64,000 nucleotides of DNA from Paracoccaceae bacterium (GTDB taxonomy: Bacteria; Pseudomonadota; Alphaproteobacteria; Rhodobacterales; Rhodobacteraceae), in the NCBI GenBank assembly GCA_023260655.1, contig JALQUU010000003.1, positions 1-64,000 on the forward strand, in the 5' to 3' direction. The stretch's first letter is position 1; every line of letters starts with the position of its first letter. Position numbers and translations under genes: made by a program. A model generated the notes under the pieces. It searched no databases. It had not been told where the DNA came from and was given only the letters and a program-made list of their open reading frames with translations. Of this stretch, positions 17,059 to 27,254 are shown piece after piece.

Positions 17059-18351
17059 ATGCGCTACATGGCCACTTACGACCTGATGGAAACCGTGCGT
17101 AATACAAATCAATGGTTGGGTGCCTCCGCCCTCGCCATGGCATCGTATCCGGTTTTCAGCATGGTGCCAAACCCTGCTTTGCAATGGATGGCCGCCTGGG
17201 GCGAAGTGACCGAGCGTACTTTCTCGCGCATGGTCGCCAAACCCGACTGGGGCATCCGCACCTTCACCGATGACGGCAAAGACCACCTTGTCAAAATCGA
17301 GCCTGTTGTGGAAAAGCCCTTCGGTGACCTGATCCACTTCCGCGTCTCCGGCCGCCACACCCGCCCGCGCAAGGTTCTCCTCGTCGCGCCGATGTCGGGA
17401 CACTACGCCACCCTCCTGCGCTCCACCGTCAAATCCCTGATCGTGGATTGCGAGGTCTATATCACCGACTGGCACAACGCCCGTGACATCCCCGTGTCCG
17501 AAGGCAAGTTTGACGTCGAGGATTACACCCTCTACCTCGTCGATTTCATGAAGCACCTCGGCCCCGACACCCATGTCATCGCCGTCTGCCAGCCCGCGCC
17601 CCTCACCCTCGCCGCCACCGCCTATCTGGCCGAGATGGAGCCCGAGGCACAGCCCCGCACCCTCACCCTCATCGGCGGCCCGATCGACCCCAACGCCGCG
17701 CCCACCGAAGTCACCGACTTCGGCCACCGCGTCACCATGGGCCAGCTCGAAGAGATGATGATCCAGCGCGTCGGCTACAAATACAAAGGCGTGGGCCGCA
17801 AGGTCTATCCGGGCCTCCTGCAGCTGTCGTCCTTCATGTCGATGAACACCGATCGCCACGGCAAAGCCTTCATGGACCAGATCCAGGCCGTCGCCAAAGG
17901 CGAAGCCTCTGACCACGACGCCCATAACCGCTTCTATGACGAATATCTCGCCGTCATGGACATGACTGCGGAATTCTACCTCTCCACCGTCGATCGCGTC
18001 TTCAAGAAAGCCGAAATCGCCGCGAATACCTTTACCATCAAGGGCCACAAGGTCGACATCGGCAAGATCACCAATGTCGCCGTAAAAACCGTCGAAGGTG
18101 CCAATGACGATATCTCGGCCCCCGGCCAGTGCGTCGCCGCCCTCAACCTCTGCACGGGCCTGCCCGACAGCATGAAAGCCAGCCACCTCGAACCGGGTGC
18201 AGGCCATTACGGCATCTTCGCCGGCAAATCCTGGCGCAACAACATCCGCCCGCTGGTGCTCGATTTCATCGACACCCACTCCGGCCCCCGCACCAACGCG
18301 AAAGCGGCAAAGCCGAAAGCCGCAGCAGGCGCCAGCGTGGTCAAACTCTAA
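17059..18351 (+). CDS. phaZ: Intracellular PHB depolymerase
   Basis: A 430-residue i-PhaZ that degrades native PHB granules. It has no signal peptide. The nucleophile is Cys177 in AVCQPAP, replacing the Ser of secreted depolymerases; the C-terminal ASHLEPGAGHYGIFAGKSWR carries the likely His. ATG 17059 is chosen over the adjacent TTG 17056 because AAGGAG lies 7 nt before it. It is divergent from phaC and followed by a strong terminator. An Ala/Lys-rich tail (AKAAKPKAAAGAS) follows the catalytic fold. Confidence 0.95.
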   Translation: MRYMATYDLMETVRNTNQWLGASALAMASYPVFSMVPNPALQWMAAWGEVTERTFSRMVAKPDWGIRTFTDDGKDHLVKIEPVVEKPFGDLIHFRVSGRHTRPRKVLLVAPMSGHYATLLRSTVKSLIVDCEVYITDWHNARDIPVSEGKFDVEDYTLYLVDFMKHLGPDTHVIAVCQPAPLTLAATAYLAEMEPEAQPRTLTLIGGPIDPNAAPTEVTDFGHRVTMGQLEEMMIQRVGYKYKGVGRKVYPGLLQLSSFMSMNTDRHGKAFMDQIQAVAKGEASDHDAHNRFYDEYLAVMDMTAEFYLSTVDRVFKKAEIAANTFTIKGHKVDIGKITNVAVKTVEGANDDISAPGQCVAALNLCTGLPDSMKASHLEPGAGHYGIFAGKSWRNNIRPLVLDFIDTHSGPRTNAKAAKPKAAAGASVVKL

Positions 18352-18374
18352 CCACACCGCGCTTCATGTTCCCG

Positions 18375-18404
18375 AAAACCCCGCTCCGGCGGGGTTTTCT
18401 TTTG
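18375..18404 (+). terminator. Rho-independent terminator of phaZ
   Basis: AAAACCCCGC-TCCG-GCGGGGTTTT perfect 10-bp stem followed by CTTTT, 24 nt after the phaZ stop. Confidence 0.85.
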
Positions 18405-18458
18405 CACCCATGGGAGTCGCGCCCTCCGGAGCTCTTGGGAGTCGCGCCCCCCGGCGCT

Positions 18459-18507
18459 CTTGCTTTCCGAAATATCCTGGGGTCCGGGGCAGCGCCCCGG
18501 TCCAAGG
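18459..18507 (-). repeat. GC-hairpin + GGATATTT intergenic repeat, copy C
   Basis: On the minus strand, directly after the GFA gene stop: CCGGGGCGCTGCCCCGG hairpin, CCCCAGGATATTTCGGAAAGCAAGAG. Same order and orientation relative to the gene end as copies A, E and H. Confidence 0.7.
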
Positions 18508-18509
18508 CC

Positions 18510-18998
18510 TCACATCTCGTCGTTCCGGCTGGGGGTCGCGAGCACTTTCGGCACATTCGGCGTGCCATCGTTCTCCATCGCATGGCCCTCGAAGAGCGGC
18601 AGATGTGCCGGAACCAGCGTCTCCGCCCTGCCCGCCTCTAGGAAAATATGCTTGTCCGTTTCTGGCCGGATCACGATCCAGTTCGGATCATCGAGCGTGC
18701 CCGCATAGATCCCCGCCGCTCCTGCAAAGCGCTCGAAGGTTTGGAACAGCTTCGTGCCGCAGTTCTCGCAGAAATGGATATGGATCTCTTTCCCGCTCCC
18801 CGTCGACACATGGGTGTACACCTTCGGCACCCCGCGCGTCACCACGATGTCATCCCACGCCACGGCAGCCTGCACCATATAAGCCGCCCCCGTCGATCTC
18901 TGGCAGAAACGGCAATGGCACATCGTCACCCGCGCAGGCCGCTTTTCCACCGCATAGCGCACCGCCCCGCACAGGCACCCGCCCTCTGCTCTCTCCAT
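18510..18998 (-). CDS. GFA (glutathione-dependent formaldehyde-activating-like) family protein
   Basis: A 162-residue zinc protein of the GFA/CENP-V fold. Metal Cys motifs are GCLCGAVRY at the N-terminus, CHCRFCQRSTGAA near residues 27-40 and HFCENCGTKL around residue 80. Family members include thiol-adduct enzymes, but most are of unknown substrate. The track starts at 19007; ATG 18998 is preferred because GGAG lies 9 nt upstream of it and directly abuts the earlier ATG. It stands alone between phaZ and the BKACE gene, with copy C of the repeat as its end. Confidence 0.9.
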   Translation of the reverse strand: MERAEGGCLCGAVRYAVEKRPARVTMCHCRFCQRSTGAAYMVQAAVAWDDIVVTRGVPKVYTHVSTGSGKEIHIHFCENCGTKLFQTFERFAGAAGIYAGTLDDPNWIVIRPETDKHIFLEAGRAETLVPAHLPLFEGHAMENDGTPNVPKVLATPSRNDEM

Positions 18999-19127
18999 TC
19001 CCGGCATCTCCTTGCTTCACGCTGCCCGTTGTTCCTGTCAACACAGCGGATTCTCCCCGCCATCACAAGCCCACACCCTTGACCAACCCCACACAGAAGG
19101 CTCTCCTCTCCCCCAGAGGAGAGCCCC

Positions 19128-19997
19128 ATGCCCACCACCTTTCTCGAATGCGCCCTGAACGGCCCATGGTCCCGCGCCAAACAGCCCCTGATGCCCATCA
19201 CCCCCGAAGAACTCATCGCGGAAGGCATCGCCTGCGCCCGCGCCGGTGCCACTGTGATCCATCTGCACGTCTATGACCCCGCCACGGGCCGCCAATGGGA
19301 AAACCCCGAAGCCTACGCCCGCGTCATAGAAGGCATCCGCGCCGTGGAAGACGTGATCGTCTACCCCACGCTCCCCCTCGCAGGTTCCCTCGACGCCCCG
19401 CGCCCCATGACCCCCGAAGAACGCTTCGCCACAGTGGAAATCCTCGCCCGCCAAGGCCTCCTCGAATGGGCGGTGATCGACCCCGGCTCCACCCAACTCA
19501 CCGCGTTTTCAGACCTCCCCGATGGCCCGCCCGGCTTCCTCTACCGCAACAGCGAAGAAGAACTCCGCCACGGCCTCACCCTCGCCCGCACCCACGGTTT
19601 CCATCCGTCCTACGCAATCTACGAACCGGGGTTCCTGCGCTTGGGCGCGGCGCTCGCGCGCAGCATCGGCAGCCCCACACCGATCTACCGCTTCATGTTC
19701 TCTGATGGCTTCACCTACGGTTTCCCGCCCCGCGCCTATGCGCTCGACGCCTATCTCGCGCTCTTGCAGGAATGCCACGCAGGCGCGCCGTGGATGGTCG
19801 CAGGCCTGCAGGTCGAACTAAGCCCGATATTAGAGGCCACCCTCGCCAAAGGCGGCCACATCCGCGTCGGCCTCGAAGACGCGCCGTTCTACAGCCTCAC
19901 AGGCAACCTCGCCCAAACCGAAGCCGCTGCAACGAAGATCAAGAACGCAGGCTATGGCCTTGGAACTGCAAAAGAACTGCGCGCTCTGATGCGTTGA
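19128..19997 (+). CDS. BKACE family (DUF849) beta-keto acid cleavage enzyme
   Basis: A 289-residue TIM-barrel protein of the DUF849/Kce type, which condenses a beta-keto acid with acetyl-CoA and cleaves it. Family marks are ECALNGPWSR at the start, the Zn-binding His pair in VIHLHVYDP (about 43-51), the LLEWAVIDPGS segment and the late GGHIRVGLEDAPFY. Substrate cannot be read from sequence. It is preceded by a purine-rich stretch and followed closely by a convergent broken hydrolase gene. Family members are common in amine and carnitine breakdown, which could tie it to the nearby amine cluster (inference). Confidence 0.9.
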   Translation: MPTTFLECALNGPWSRAKQPLMPITPEELIAEGIACARAGATVIHLHVYDPATGRQWENPEAYARVIEGIRAVEDVIVYPTLPLAGSLDAPRPMTPEERFATVEILARQGLLEWAVIDPGSTQLTAFSDLPDGPPGFLYRNSEEELRHGLTLARTHGFHPSYAIYEPGFLRLGAALARSIGSPTPIYRFMFSDGFTYGFPPRAYALDAYLALLQECHAGAPWMVAGLQVELSPILEATLAKGGHIRVGLEDAPFYSLTGNLAQTEAAATKIKNAGYGLGTAKELRALMR

Positions 19998-20705
19998 TCA
20001 TTTCAGCACATAGGGTTGCTTCATCCACGCCCGCAGCACATCTGTCACCACCTCGGGCTGCTCCAATGTCGGTAAATGGCCCGCCCCTTCGATGATCTCC
20101 AGCTTCGCGTAAGGGATCAGTTCCGCCATGAACGTATGTCGCCGCACTGGCGTCAATCCGTCATGCTCGCCACACAGCACCAAGGCCGGAGCCTTGATCC
20201 GCCGCAGCGTCGCCTACTGATCCTTCCGGCGCTGCAAGGCGCGGCACTGGCGGATAAACACCTCCGGCCCCATGCTCCGCCCCATCTCCGCCACGACGTT
20301 CATGATCTGCAACCGTTGCGGCCCCGGCGCCAGATGGTCAGGCTTCAGAATGGCCCGCATCATCTCCTCGAACCGCCCCGCCTTCGCCCCCACAATCAAC
20401 GGCTCATAAGCCGAGGCCGATTGCGGCGTTTCCGCCAGCGGGTTCGTATCCATCAAGGCGATCCGCGTCACCCGCTCGGGCGCGCGGCGGATGATCTCCA
20501 TGGCGATGATCCCGCCCATACTCAGGCCCGCCAGAGCAAACTTCTGCGGCAACCCGGAAAGAATAGCGCTCGCGATCCCCTCGATCCGCTCGCCCAAAGC
20601 ATTGGGCACCACCGTCACTGGCATATCGCGCGACAACGCGTTGATTTGCGGCGCGAAAAGTCGCGCGTCGCACATCATTCCCGGCACCAGTACAAGTGGC
20701 TCCAT
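19998..20705 (-). pseudogene. Alpha/beta hydrolase interrupted by an in-frame TAG
   Basis: Two track ORFs (20214-20705 and 19998-20183) are one reading frame separated only by a TAG at 20214-20216. Together they read as one hydrolase of 235 residues: oxyanion start LVLVPGMMCDARLF, nucleophile elbow AGLSMGG, then after the stop the acid LCGEHDGLTP and the His of EGAGHLPTLE. The amber codon follows KDQ and precedes ATLRRIKAPALVL; CAG to TAG is the simplest change. The Ser is on one side and Asp/His on the other, so neither half could be an active enzyme. Read-through or sequencing error cannot be excluded. Confidence 0.85.
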
Positions 20706-20761
20706 GCCCGCCCCCTATCCTTTTGGCCCACAATCGCAGAATGGCCTGCAAGGTCAACAGG

Positions 20762-21730
20762 TCAGAGGCCTTTTGCCCAATCCACAATCGCCTGAACCGC
20801 CCCATCGGTGTTTCCGGGTGACATGATATCCCCCGCCACCACATGCAGATAGGGATCAACATCCGCCCCCGAGGGCGCCTCCACCATGGTCACATTCCCG
20901 CCCCAACGCGCTGCAACCTCGCGCGTCGCTTCGGCCTTCACTACGCGGTCGGCATCGTTGAAATAGAGCATCAAGGGCACCTTGATCGCCCCGTGTTCGG
21001 CATCGCGCGCGGCCTTCGCCACCCGCGCCATCGGCAACGTCGCCACCATCGGATAGTCCGTGGTCCAGTGCATCGCCTGCCCCGGATTACGTGGCTCGAA
21101 ACTCCGCCTCTCCCCCACCAAGAGCGGCACCCAAGAACGCGCTGCCGGGAAGGTCAGCAAAGGGGCTGCCGGATTGTTCACCGCGAAATTGGGCGAAATC
21201 ATCACAACGCCCGCCACCCCTTCCGCCAGATCAGGCTGGGTCATCGCCAGCGTCGCAATCGAACCGCCTGTGGAGGTCGCGATCACAATCACCCGTTCGC
21301 CCACCTCCCGCGCCACGGCCAAAGCTTCCGAGGCGTCGATCATCCAATCCGTGCCCGAAGCTTCTCCCATCGCGTCCGGAGACGTGCGCCCGTGCCCTGC
21401 AAATCGCGTGAACACAAGGTTCGCCCCCAGCGCCTCCGCCACCTTGTCCGGCACCGGCCTCACCTCTTCTGATGAAGCCGAAAATCCATGCAAATACAAA
21501 ATACTTACAGGAGTCTTCTCACGTGACGCATGAGAAAATATTACCCGTTTCTCTTCACCCGCCCGCAGGTCCGAAAACACTGCCTCTCGCGCCTCGAATT
21601 GCTCCGCCGTCACTGCGCCACTCCGCGCCGTAAGGTCCAGCGGCTCGTACGGCCCGAAGGCCCAAAGCCCCGCCGCCAGCGCCACCAAAAGCAGCACCAA
21701 CCGCCACACCCATCGCATCAACCAGCGCAT
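20762..21730 (-). CDS. Membrane-anchored alpha/beta hydrolase
   Basis: A 322-residue hydrolase with one N-terminal membrane helix (LVLLLVALAAGLWAF). The rest is an alpha/beta-hydrolase fold: LYLHGFSASSEEV, nucleophile elbow IATSTGGS, acid in YFNDADRV and His in DPYLHVV. ATG 21730 is preferred over the track start at 21754, as GAGGTG precedes it; it overlaps the upstream hydrolase gene by 13 nt, so the two are co-translated. The catalytic domain is probably periplasmic. Substrate unknown. Confidence 0.85.
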   Translation of the reverse strand: MRWLMRWVWRLVLLLVALAAGLWAFGPYEPLDLTARSGAVTAEQFEAREAVFSDLRAGEEKRVIFSHASREKTPVSILYLHGFSASSEEVRPVPDKVAEALGANLVFTRFAGHGRTSPDAMGEASGTDWMIDASEALAVAREVGERVIVIATSTGGSIATLAMTQPDLAEGVAGVVMISPNFAVNNPAAPLLTFPAARSWVPLLVGERRSFEPRNPGQAMHWTTDYPMVATLPMARVAKAARDAEHGAIKVPLMLYFNDADRVVKAEATREVAARWGGNVTMVEAPSGADVDPYLHVVAGDIMSPGNTDGAVQAIVDWAKGL

Positions 21731-22461
21731 GCCAGCACCTCTTCGACCGAGCATTCAATCAGCGCCAAGCACTCGGGGTTCGAGAACCGATGGTCCGCCC
21801 CCTTCACCAGTGTCAGCCGCATATCCGGCCCCTCGGCATGCGCCAGCAACCGATGCGCCACGCTCTGATCCACATCCGCATCCGCCGTCCCTTGCAGGAA
21901 CCGCACAGGGAAGGGCAACGCCAAAGGCGCGCGCAGCACCAGATGCTCCCGCCCATCCTCGATGAGCTTGCGCGTGATCACATAAGGCCCCTCGGAATAT
22001 TCCGACGGCAACTCCACCCGCCCCCGCTGCAAAAGCTGATCCCGCTCTGCCGCCGAGAAACCCGCCCACATACTGTCTTCCGTGAAATCCGGAGCCGCCG
22101 CGATGGTCACAAGCCCCGCCAACCGCTCCGGCATGGCACGCACCACCAGTAGCGAAATCCACCCCCCCATTGACGAGCCAACCAGCACCTGCGGCCCCTC
22201 GGTCAGATGCGTGATCGCCGCCTTCGCGTCATTCGCCCAATCGCCGATGCAGCCATCGAGGAAGTCCTCCGAAGACGCCCCGTGCCCCGAATAGTCGAAC
22301 CGCAAGAAGGCCCGCCCCGTCCGCTTGGCCCAGTCCTCCAAAGCCTGCGCCTTGGTGCCCGTCATGTCCGAACGGAACCCGCCCAAGAACACCACGCCCG
22401 GCCCTTTGCCAGCCGTCCGCTCATAGGCAATCCGCCGCCCGTTCGCTTCGAGAAATTCCAT
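21718..22461 (-). CDS. Alpha/beta hydrolase
   Basis: A 247-residue soluble hydrolase. Motifs are VVFLGGFRSDMTG, RFDYSGHGAS, nucleophile elbow VGSSMGGW, the acid loop LQGTADADV and the His in KGADHRFS. The track ORF begins at 22875, but the first 138 codons are low-complexity antisense of the neighbouring gene; ATG 22461 starts MEFLEANGRRIAYER and overlaps the creatininase-like gene stop (ATGA). The arrangement suggests a three-gene unit: creatininase-like hydrolase, this hydrolase, membrane hydrolase. It resembles carboxylesterases of the YqiA/BD-FAE style; substrate unknown. Confidence 0.85.
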   Translation of the reverse strand: MEFLEANGRRIAYERTAGKGPGVVFLGGFRSDMTGTKAQALEDWAKRTGRAFLRFDYSGHGASSEDFLDGCIGDWANDAKAAITHLTEGPQVLVGSSMGGWISLLVVRAMPERLAGLVTIAAAPDFTEDSMWAGFSAAERDQLLQRGRVELPSEYSEGPYVITRKLIEDGREHLVLRAPLALPFPVRFLQGTADADVDQSVAHRLLAHAEGPDMRLTLVKGADHRFSNPECLALIECSVEEVLACAG

Positions 22462-23276
22462 CAGCCCCTCCGAAAATCCACGCCACCCGTGCCCGCACCG
22501 CGCAAATCGGCAGGCGCCGCCCAGGTCTCGGGGTTCACAATCAACGCGGCCAAGGCCTCCGCCCCGGCCTCCAGCATCGCCTCGCCCTTCGCCGCCGTCG
22601 AACGCGCGGGATTGCCCGCCACGCCGTTCGCGGTAATCGCTGCAAAAGGCCGCCAGCGGTAGGATGCCTTCCCTGCCGCCAAGAACCGCCCGCCATCCAT
22701 GCCCTGCGCAAGCCCCGCCAGATCGGACGTGTCCACCAAAGCAGGCTCGCACACCATCATCATCGAGGTCTCCGCCTCGCAGGCATGCATCACGCCCTTC
22801 TGGTCCTCCAGATGCCGCGAAAGATCCTCGCCCGCCTCGGTCACATAGGTCGTGCCCACCAAAGTGGCCCCGCAATCCACCGCCAATTCATCGCAAATCT
22901 GCTGCATCGCAATCATATTGCCGCCGTGGCTGTTCGAGATGAGGATATCCCTGAACCCTTGCCGCACCAGCGCCGCCACCAGATCCCCCACCAGCGCACG
23001 GAAGGTCGCATGGCTCACCGTCAAGGTGCCGCCAAACGGCATGTGATGCTCGGAAAGCCCCGACCACACTACAGGCGTCACCACCACCGGGCGCTTCGGA
23101 TAGGCCTTTCGCGCCGCGCGCACGGCAATCTCATGGCCAAGCCGCGTGTCCGTCATCGTAGGCAAATGCGGCCCGTGCTGCTCGATCGAGGCGATAGGCA
23201 GGATCACCACCGCATTCGCCTCCGCCAAAGCGCGCACCTCCTGCGCCTTGAGCCGCTGCCACTCTACATCCGCCAT
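22461..23276 (-). CDS. Creatininase family amidohydrolase
   Basis: A 271-residue member of the creatininase/MftE family of metal-dependent amidohydrolases. Metal ligands are seen in PIASIEQHGPHLP (Glu, His), the TDTRLG Asp region, NSHGGNM (His) and the Glu of HACEAETS. ATG 23276 (MADVEWQRL) is the family start; the track extends it upstream to 23396 across the thrS leader. Family members hydrolyse cyclic amides or act in cofactor maturation, so the substrate is unclear. It leads the co-translated hydrolase unit and is divergent from thrS. Confidence 0.88.
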   Translation of the reverse strand: MADVEWQRLKAQEVRALAEANAVVILPIASIEQHGPHLPTMTDTRLGHEIAVRAARKAYPKRPVVVTPVVWSGLSEHHMPFGGTLTVSHATFRALVGDLVAALVRQGFRDILISNSHGGNMIAMQQICDELAVDCGATLVGTTYVTEAGEDLSRHLEDQKGVMHACEAETSMMMVCEPALVDTSDLAGLAQGMDGGRFLAAGKASYRWRPFAAITANGVAGNPARSTAAKGEAMLEAGAEALAALIVNPETWAAPADLRGAGTGGVDFRRG

Positions 23277-23437
23277 GATCCGAACCCCCTGTTGCTTCCA
23301 AAACATCGTGGCCCCAGTTCGGCGCGGGCGCAAGCCGCTCCCCGTTGACTTTGCCCGCCACACGGCGCAAACCGCGCCCACACATATTACCCGCAACCGG
23401 GCGTTCCGTGGGCGCCAAACCGACGAAGAGAGCCGCT

Positions 23438-25384
23438 ATGGCCCAGATTTCCCTCACCTTCCCCGATGGCAATGTGCGCGAGTATCCCGCAGGCATCACC
23501 CCTGCCGAGGTCGCAACCTCCATCGCTCCGTCGCTGGCCAAAGCCGCGATTTCCGCGCAAGTGAACGGCGCACATTGGGATCTCCAGTGGCCGATCAATG
23601 AAAGCGCCGCCCTCGCGATCAACACGATGAAAGACGATGGCCCCGCCCTCGAACTCATCCGTCACGACCTCGCCCATATCATGGCCCGCGCCGTGCAGGA
23701 AATCTGGCCCGACGTGAAAGTCACCATCGGCCCCGTGCGCGATCAGGGCTGGTTCTACGATTTCGACCGCGCCGAGCCCTTCACGCCCGAAGATCTTGGC
23801 CAGATCGAAGCCAAGATGAAGCAGATCATCGCCGCCCGCGAACCGGTGAAAACCGAAGTCTGGGACCGTGCGCGCGCCATCGCCCATTACGAGGCCGCAG
23901 GCGAGCCCTTCAAGGTAGAGCTGATCAACCGCATTCCCGAAGGCGAAGACCTGCGGATGTACTGGCACGGCAACTGGCAGGATCTCTGCCGCGGCCCGCA
24001 CCTCCAGCACACCGGCCAAGTCCCCGCTGACGGCTTCAAGCTGATGAACGTGGCCGGTGCCTACTGGCTGGGCGATTCCACGCGCCCCATGCTCCAGCGC
24101 ATCTATGGCGTCGCGTTCAAGAACCGCGATGATCTCAAAGCCCACCTCACCATGCTCGAAGAGGCCGCCAAGCGCGACCACCGTAAGCTTGGCCGCGAGA
24201 TGGATCTCTTCCACATGCAGGAAGAAGCCCCCGGCCAGATCTTCTGGCACCCGAACGGCTGGACCATCTACACCGAGCTGCAAGACTACATGCGCCGCCA
24301 GCAAAAGCGCGGCGGCTATGTCGAGGTGAACACGCCCCAAGTGGTGAACCGCGTTCTCTGGGAGAAGTCCGGCCACTGGGCCAACTACCAAGAGAACATG
24401 TTCATCGTCGAGGTCGAGGAAGAGCACGCCAAGCAGAAGACCGTGAACGCGCTGAAGCCGATGAACTGCCCCTGCCACGTGCAGATCTTCAACGTCGGCC
24501 TGAAGTCCTATCGCGAACTGCCGCTCCGCATGGCCGAATTCGGCTCCTGCAACCGCTACGAACCCTCGGGCGCGCTTCACGGCATCATGCGCGTGCGCGG
24601 CTTCACGCAGGACGACGCGCATATCTTCTGCCGCGAAGACCAGATCGAAAGCGAAACCAAGCGCTTCATCGAATTCCTGTCGCGCATCTACCGCGATCTG
24701 GGCTTCGACAAGTTCCGCATCAAATTCTCCACCCGCCCCGAAAAGCGCGCGGGCACCGACGAGATCTGGGACAAGGCCGAAGCGGCTCTCGCCAATGCCA
24801 CCAAAGCGGCCGGCTATGATTTCGAACTCAGCCCCGGCGAAGGCGCCTTCTACGGCCCGAAACTCGAGTTCGTCCTCACCGACGCCATCGGTCGTGACTG
24901 GCAGTGCGGCACACACCAAGTGGACTTCGTGCTCCCCGAGCGTCTCGATGCAGTCTACATCGGCGAAGACGGAGCCAAGCACCGCCCCGTCATGCTCCAC
25001 CGCGCCACCTTGGGCAGCTTCGAGCGTTTCATCGGCATCCTGATCGAAAGCCACGCGGGCAAACTGCCCTTCTGGCTCGCACCGCGCCAAGTCGTCGTCG
25101 CTTCCATCGTCTCGGATGCGGATGACTACTGCGCCGAAGTGGCCGAGATGCTGATCAACGCAGGCGTCCGCGCCGAGGTCGATCTGCGTAACGAGAAGAT
25201 CAACTACAAAGTCCGCGAACATTCGGTCGGCAAGGTGCCTGTCATCCTCGCCATCGGTGCCCGCGAAGTGGCCGAGCGCACGGTTACGCTGCGCCGCCTC
25301 GGTGAAAACCAGACCCGCACCGTCGCCCTCGACGGGGTCGTGGCGGCACTGGCCACCGAAGCCACCCCGCCCGACCTGGCCTGA
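23438..25384 (+). CDS. thrS: Threonyl-tRNA synthetase
   Basis: A 648-residue class II synthetase charging tRNA-Thr. Domain order: TGS domain (1-62, [17 protein letters not shown]), editing domain with the HDLAH motif and CRGPHLQHT, then the catalytic core with [10 protein letters not shown] and [12 protein letters not shown], and the C-terminal anticodon-binding domain from about 545. ATG 23438 is the family start rather than the upstream TTG used by the track. No leader operator hairpin was recognised. Confidence 0.97.
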   Translation: MAQISLTFPDGNVREYPAGITPAEVATSIAPSLAKAAISAQVNGAHWDLQWPINESAALAINTMKDDGPALELIRHDLAHIMARAVQEIWPDVKVTIGPVRDQGWFYDFDRAEPFTPEDLGQIEAKMKQIIAAREPVKTEVWDRARAIAHYEAAGEPFKVELINRIPEGEDLRMYWHGNWQDLCRGPHLQHTGQVPADGFKLMNVAGAYWLGDSTRPMLQRIYGVAFKNRDDLKAHLTMLEEAAKRDHRKLGREMDLFHMQEEAPGQIFWHPNGWTIYTELQDYMRRQQKRGGYVEVNTPQVVNRVLWEKSGHWANYQENMFIVEVEEEHAKQKTVNALKPMNCPCHVQIFNVGLKSYRELPLRMAEFGSCNRYEPSGALHGIMRVRGFTQDDAHIFCREDQIESETKRFIEFLSRIYRDLGFDKFRIKFSTRPEKRAGTDEIWDKAEAALANATKAAGYDFELSPGEGAFYGPKLEFVLTDAIGRDWQCGTHQVDFVLPERLDAVYIGEDGAKHRPVMLHRATLGSFERFIGILIESHAGKLPFWLAPRQVVVASIVSDADDYCAEVAEMLINAGVRAEVDLRNEKINYKVREHSVGKVPVILAIGAREVAERTVTLRRLGENQTRTVALDGVVAALATEATPPDLA

Positions 25385-25431
25385 TCAAGAAACTCGCGCC
25401 CTGGCAACACACCGGGGCGCGCAGCCTGCCC

Positions 25432-27243
25432 TCAGAACCGAACGTTGAAACCCACCGTTGCGGCATGATTGACGCGGCCGGAGCTGAGTTGTACGGTGTA
25501 GGAACTGCCGAACTTGGCATTTTTCGACAAATCCACACTCAGCCCTGCATCCACCACCAAGGCATCCCGCGCCACAGGCACACCCGCCACCGTGAAAGCC
25601 GTGCCCCCGGCAAAAGCATGGCTCGCCCCCGGTGCATCACCAAACGCATGCCGCCAGCCGATCCCGCCCGAAAGCGTGGCCTTGTTCCGCCCCAGATCAA
25701 GCGGCATTTCACCCCGCACACCCAGCGTGGTGAAGGTGGTCTTGACCGATTGCTTGCCACTCGTCAGCGCCGCAGCACCCCCCGCCTCGGAATAACCGTC
25801 TGTCATGAGGTTCACATAGGTTAGGTTGGCGTAAGGCTCGATCCGCCCCTTCGCGGTCTCGATCGTATACGCCGCCTCGGTAAAGGCTTGGAAGCTGCGC
25901 GCCTTATAGGAGGCCGACAGGCTGTCCGCGAACCCCGTGAAGGCCACATTGCGAGAGGTATCAAGCGCGTGCCACCCGTAAGAAAGCCCGCCCTTCAGCG
26001 AAAACGCCCCCCAAGTCCTGCCCGCATAGGCCCCGAGCGTATAGCTCTCCACCTTGCCCGAAGACATCCGGTCCGAAACGTCGAGGCCACTGCGGGAAAA
26101 CCCGCCCATCACCCCGAACGTAACGTTCTCGTTCACCTCCGCATCGGCCCCGATCATCAACCCGCCAATCGTCCGCCCCAGCGTCGCGGCATTGCCGTCA
26201 CCGCCCCACTGGTTCCAACTGCCGATCCCCTGCACCCAAAGCCCGGCCTCATCGGGCGCTCCACGCAACCGCCCCAGCGCCGCCTCACGCGCGAAACGGC
26301 TGTCTTCGATCAAAGCCGTCTGCGCCGAACCATGGATTTCCCCCGATAGCTGATCCAGCGCCACCGGAGCTTCCGTGTTGGAGAGGTTCAGAACCGCCGT
26401 ATGCAGCGCCCCCGCCCCGATCGACATAACGCCCCCACAGGTGGCGTCCTGATTGAACGTCAGGCTCAGCGCCGTGCACGGCGCCGCCGGAGCCACTAGT
26501 GCCGAAGTGATATGCACATGATCGGCATCGTAGCTGTCGGAGAAGGTCAGGAAGGCATAGTCATCCGTCACACTGTCGAAGGAGCCCGTCACCGTCGTAT
26601 CGGCGCGCACCACCGTATAGATCGTGCCCGGCGCATAGGTCGTGCCATCATCCGTGCCGTTTTCCGGCGTCACATGGATGGTGCCACCGTCGATCTGCAC
26701 AAATCGCAAGGAGTCGATGAAGTCGTTATTCACGCCAAAGGCATTGCCCCCGTCATTCAACTCGACTTCCAAAACCGAGCCCGCCGCGAGGGTCAGGTTC
26801 CCCGTCAGGAGCGAACTGATCGAACTGGCCCCGCCAACCGGATCACCCGCCGCCAGCGTCGCACCGGGATTGACGGTCACATTCCCGCTGATCACGCCAG
26901 TCCCACCCAAGGTGCTCCCGCCCAGCGCAAAGACAGTCGGATTGGTCAAAACCCCCGTCACAATCGCGCGCCCGTTATTCACTTCGAAATCGCCCGTGCC
27001 CGAGTTTGACCCGTCAAACACCAGCGTGCCCAGATCGGTGAATTCGATATCGCCCGTGCCGATGATATCGTTGCGGATTTCGGTCACAAAACCCGCCCCC
27101 GCCGCCGTGCCGTCGCCAACGCGCAAAGTGATATCATTCGCACCTATATTGATGTCGTCCCCGGTCAGCACATAGCCATCGGCGGCAAACTGCATCCCTT
27201 CATCCACATTGATTGCGCCCCCCGCCGCATCAACGCTCACCAA
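25432..27243 (-). pseudogene. Autotransporter with outer-membrane beta-barrel, 5'-truncated
   Basis: A 603-residue C-terminal part of a type Va autotransporter. The N-terminal ~270 residues are passenger repeats (TGDIEFTDLGTLVFDGSNSG, STLGGTGVISGNVTVNPGATL). The barrel begins near GLWVQGIGSWNQWGG (about 350) and ends VGFNVRF with the C-terminal Phe used for BAM assembly. There is no signal peptide and no plausible start: the frame runs SFAAPGGLVSVDAAGG and stops just upstream. At the same place an opposite-strand HvfC-type gene is also cut, so this gene lost its 5' half in a rearrangement or the contig is misjoined. A truncated product could not be exported. Confidence 0.8.
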
Positions 27244-27254
27244 ACCGCCCGGCG

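Noticed and set aside
15018-18357. Long shadow ORFs (15018-16526 +, 16957-18357 -) over phaC and phaZ
   Set aside because: Both are antisense to well-conserved PHB enzymes and have biased composition.
26512-27175. Plus-strand ORFs opposite the autotransporter passenger
   Set aside because: Shadows of the repeat-rich passenger domain without recognisable motifs or ribosome sites.
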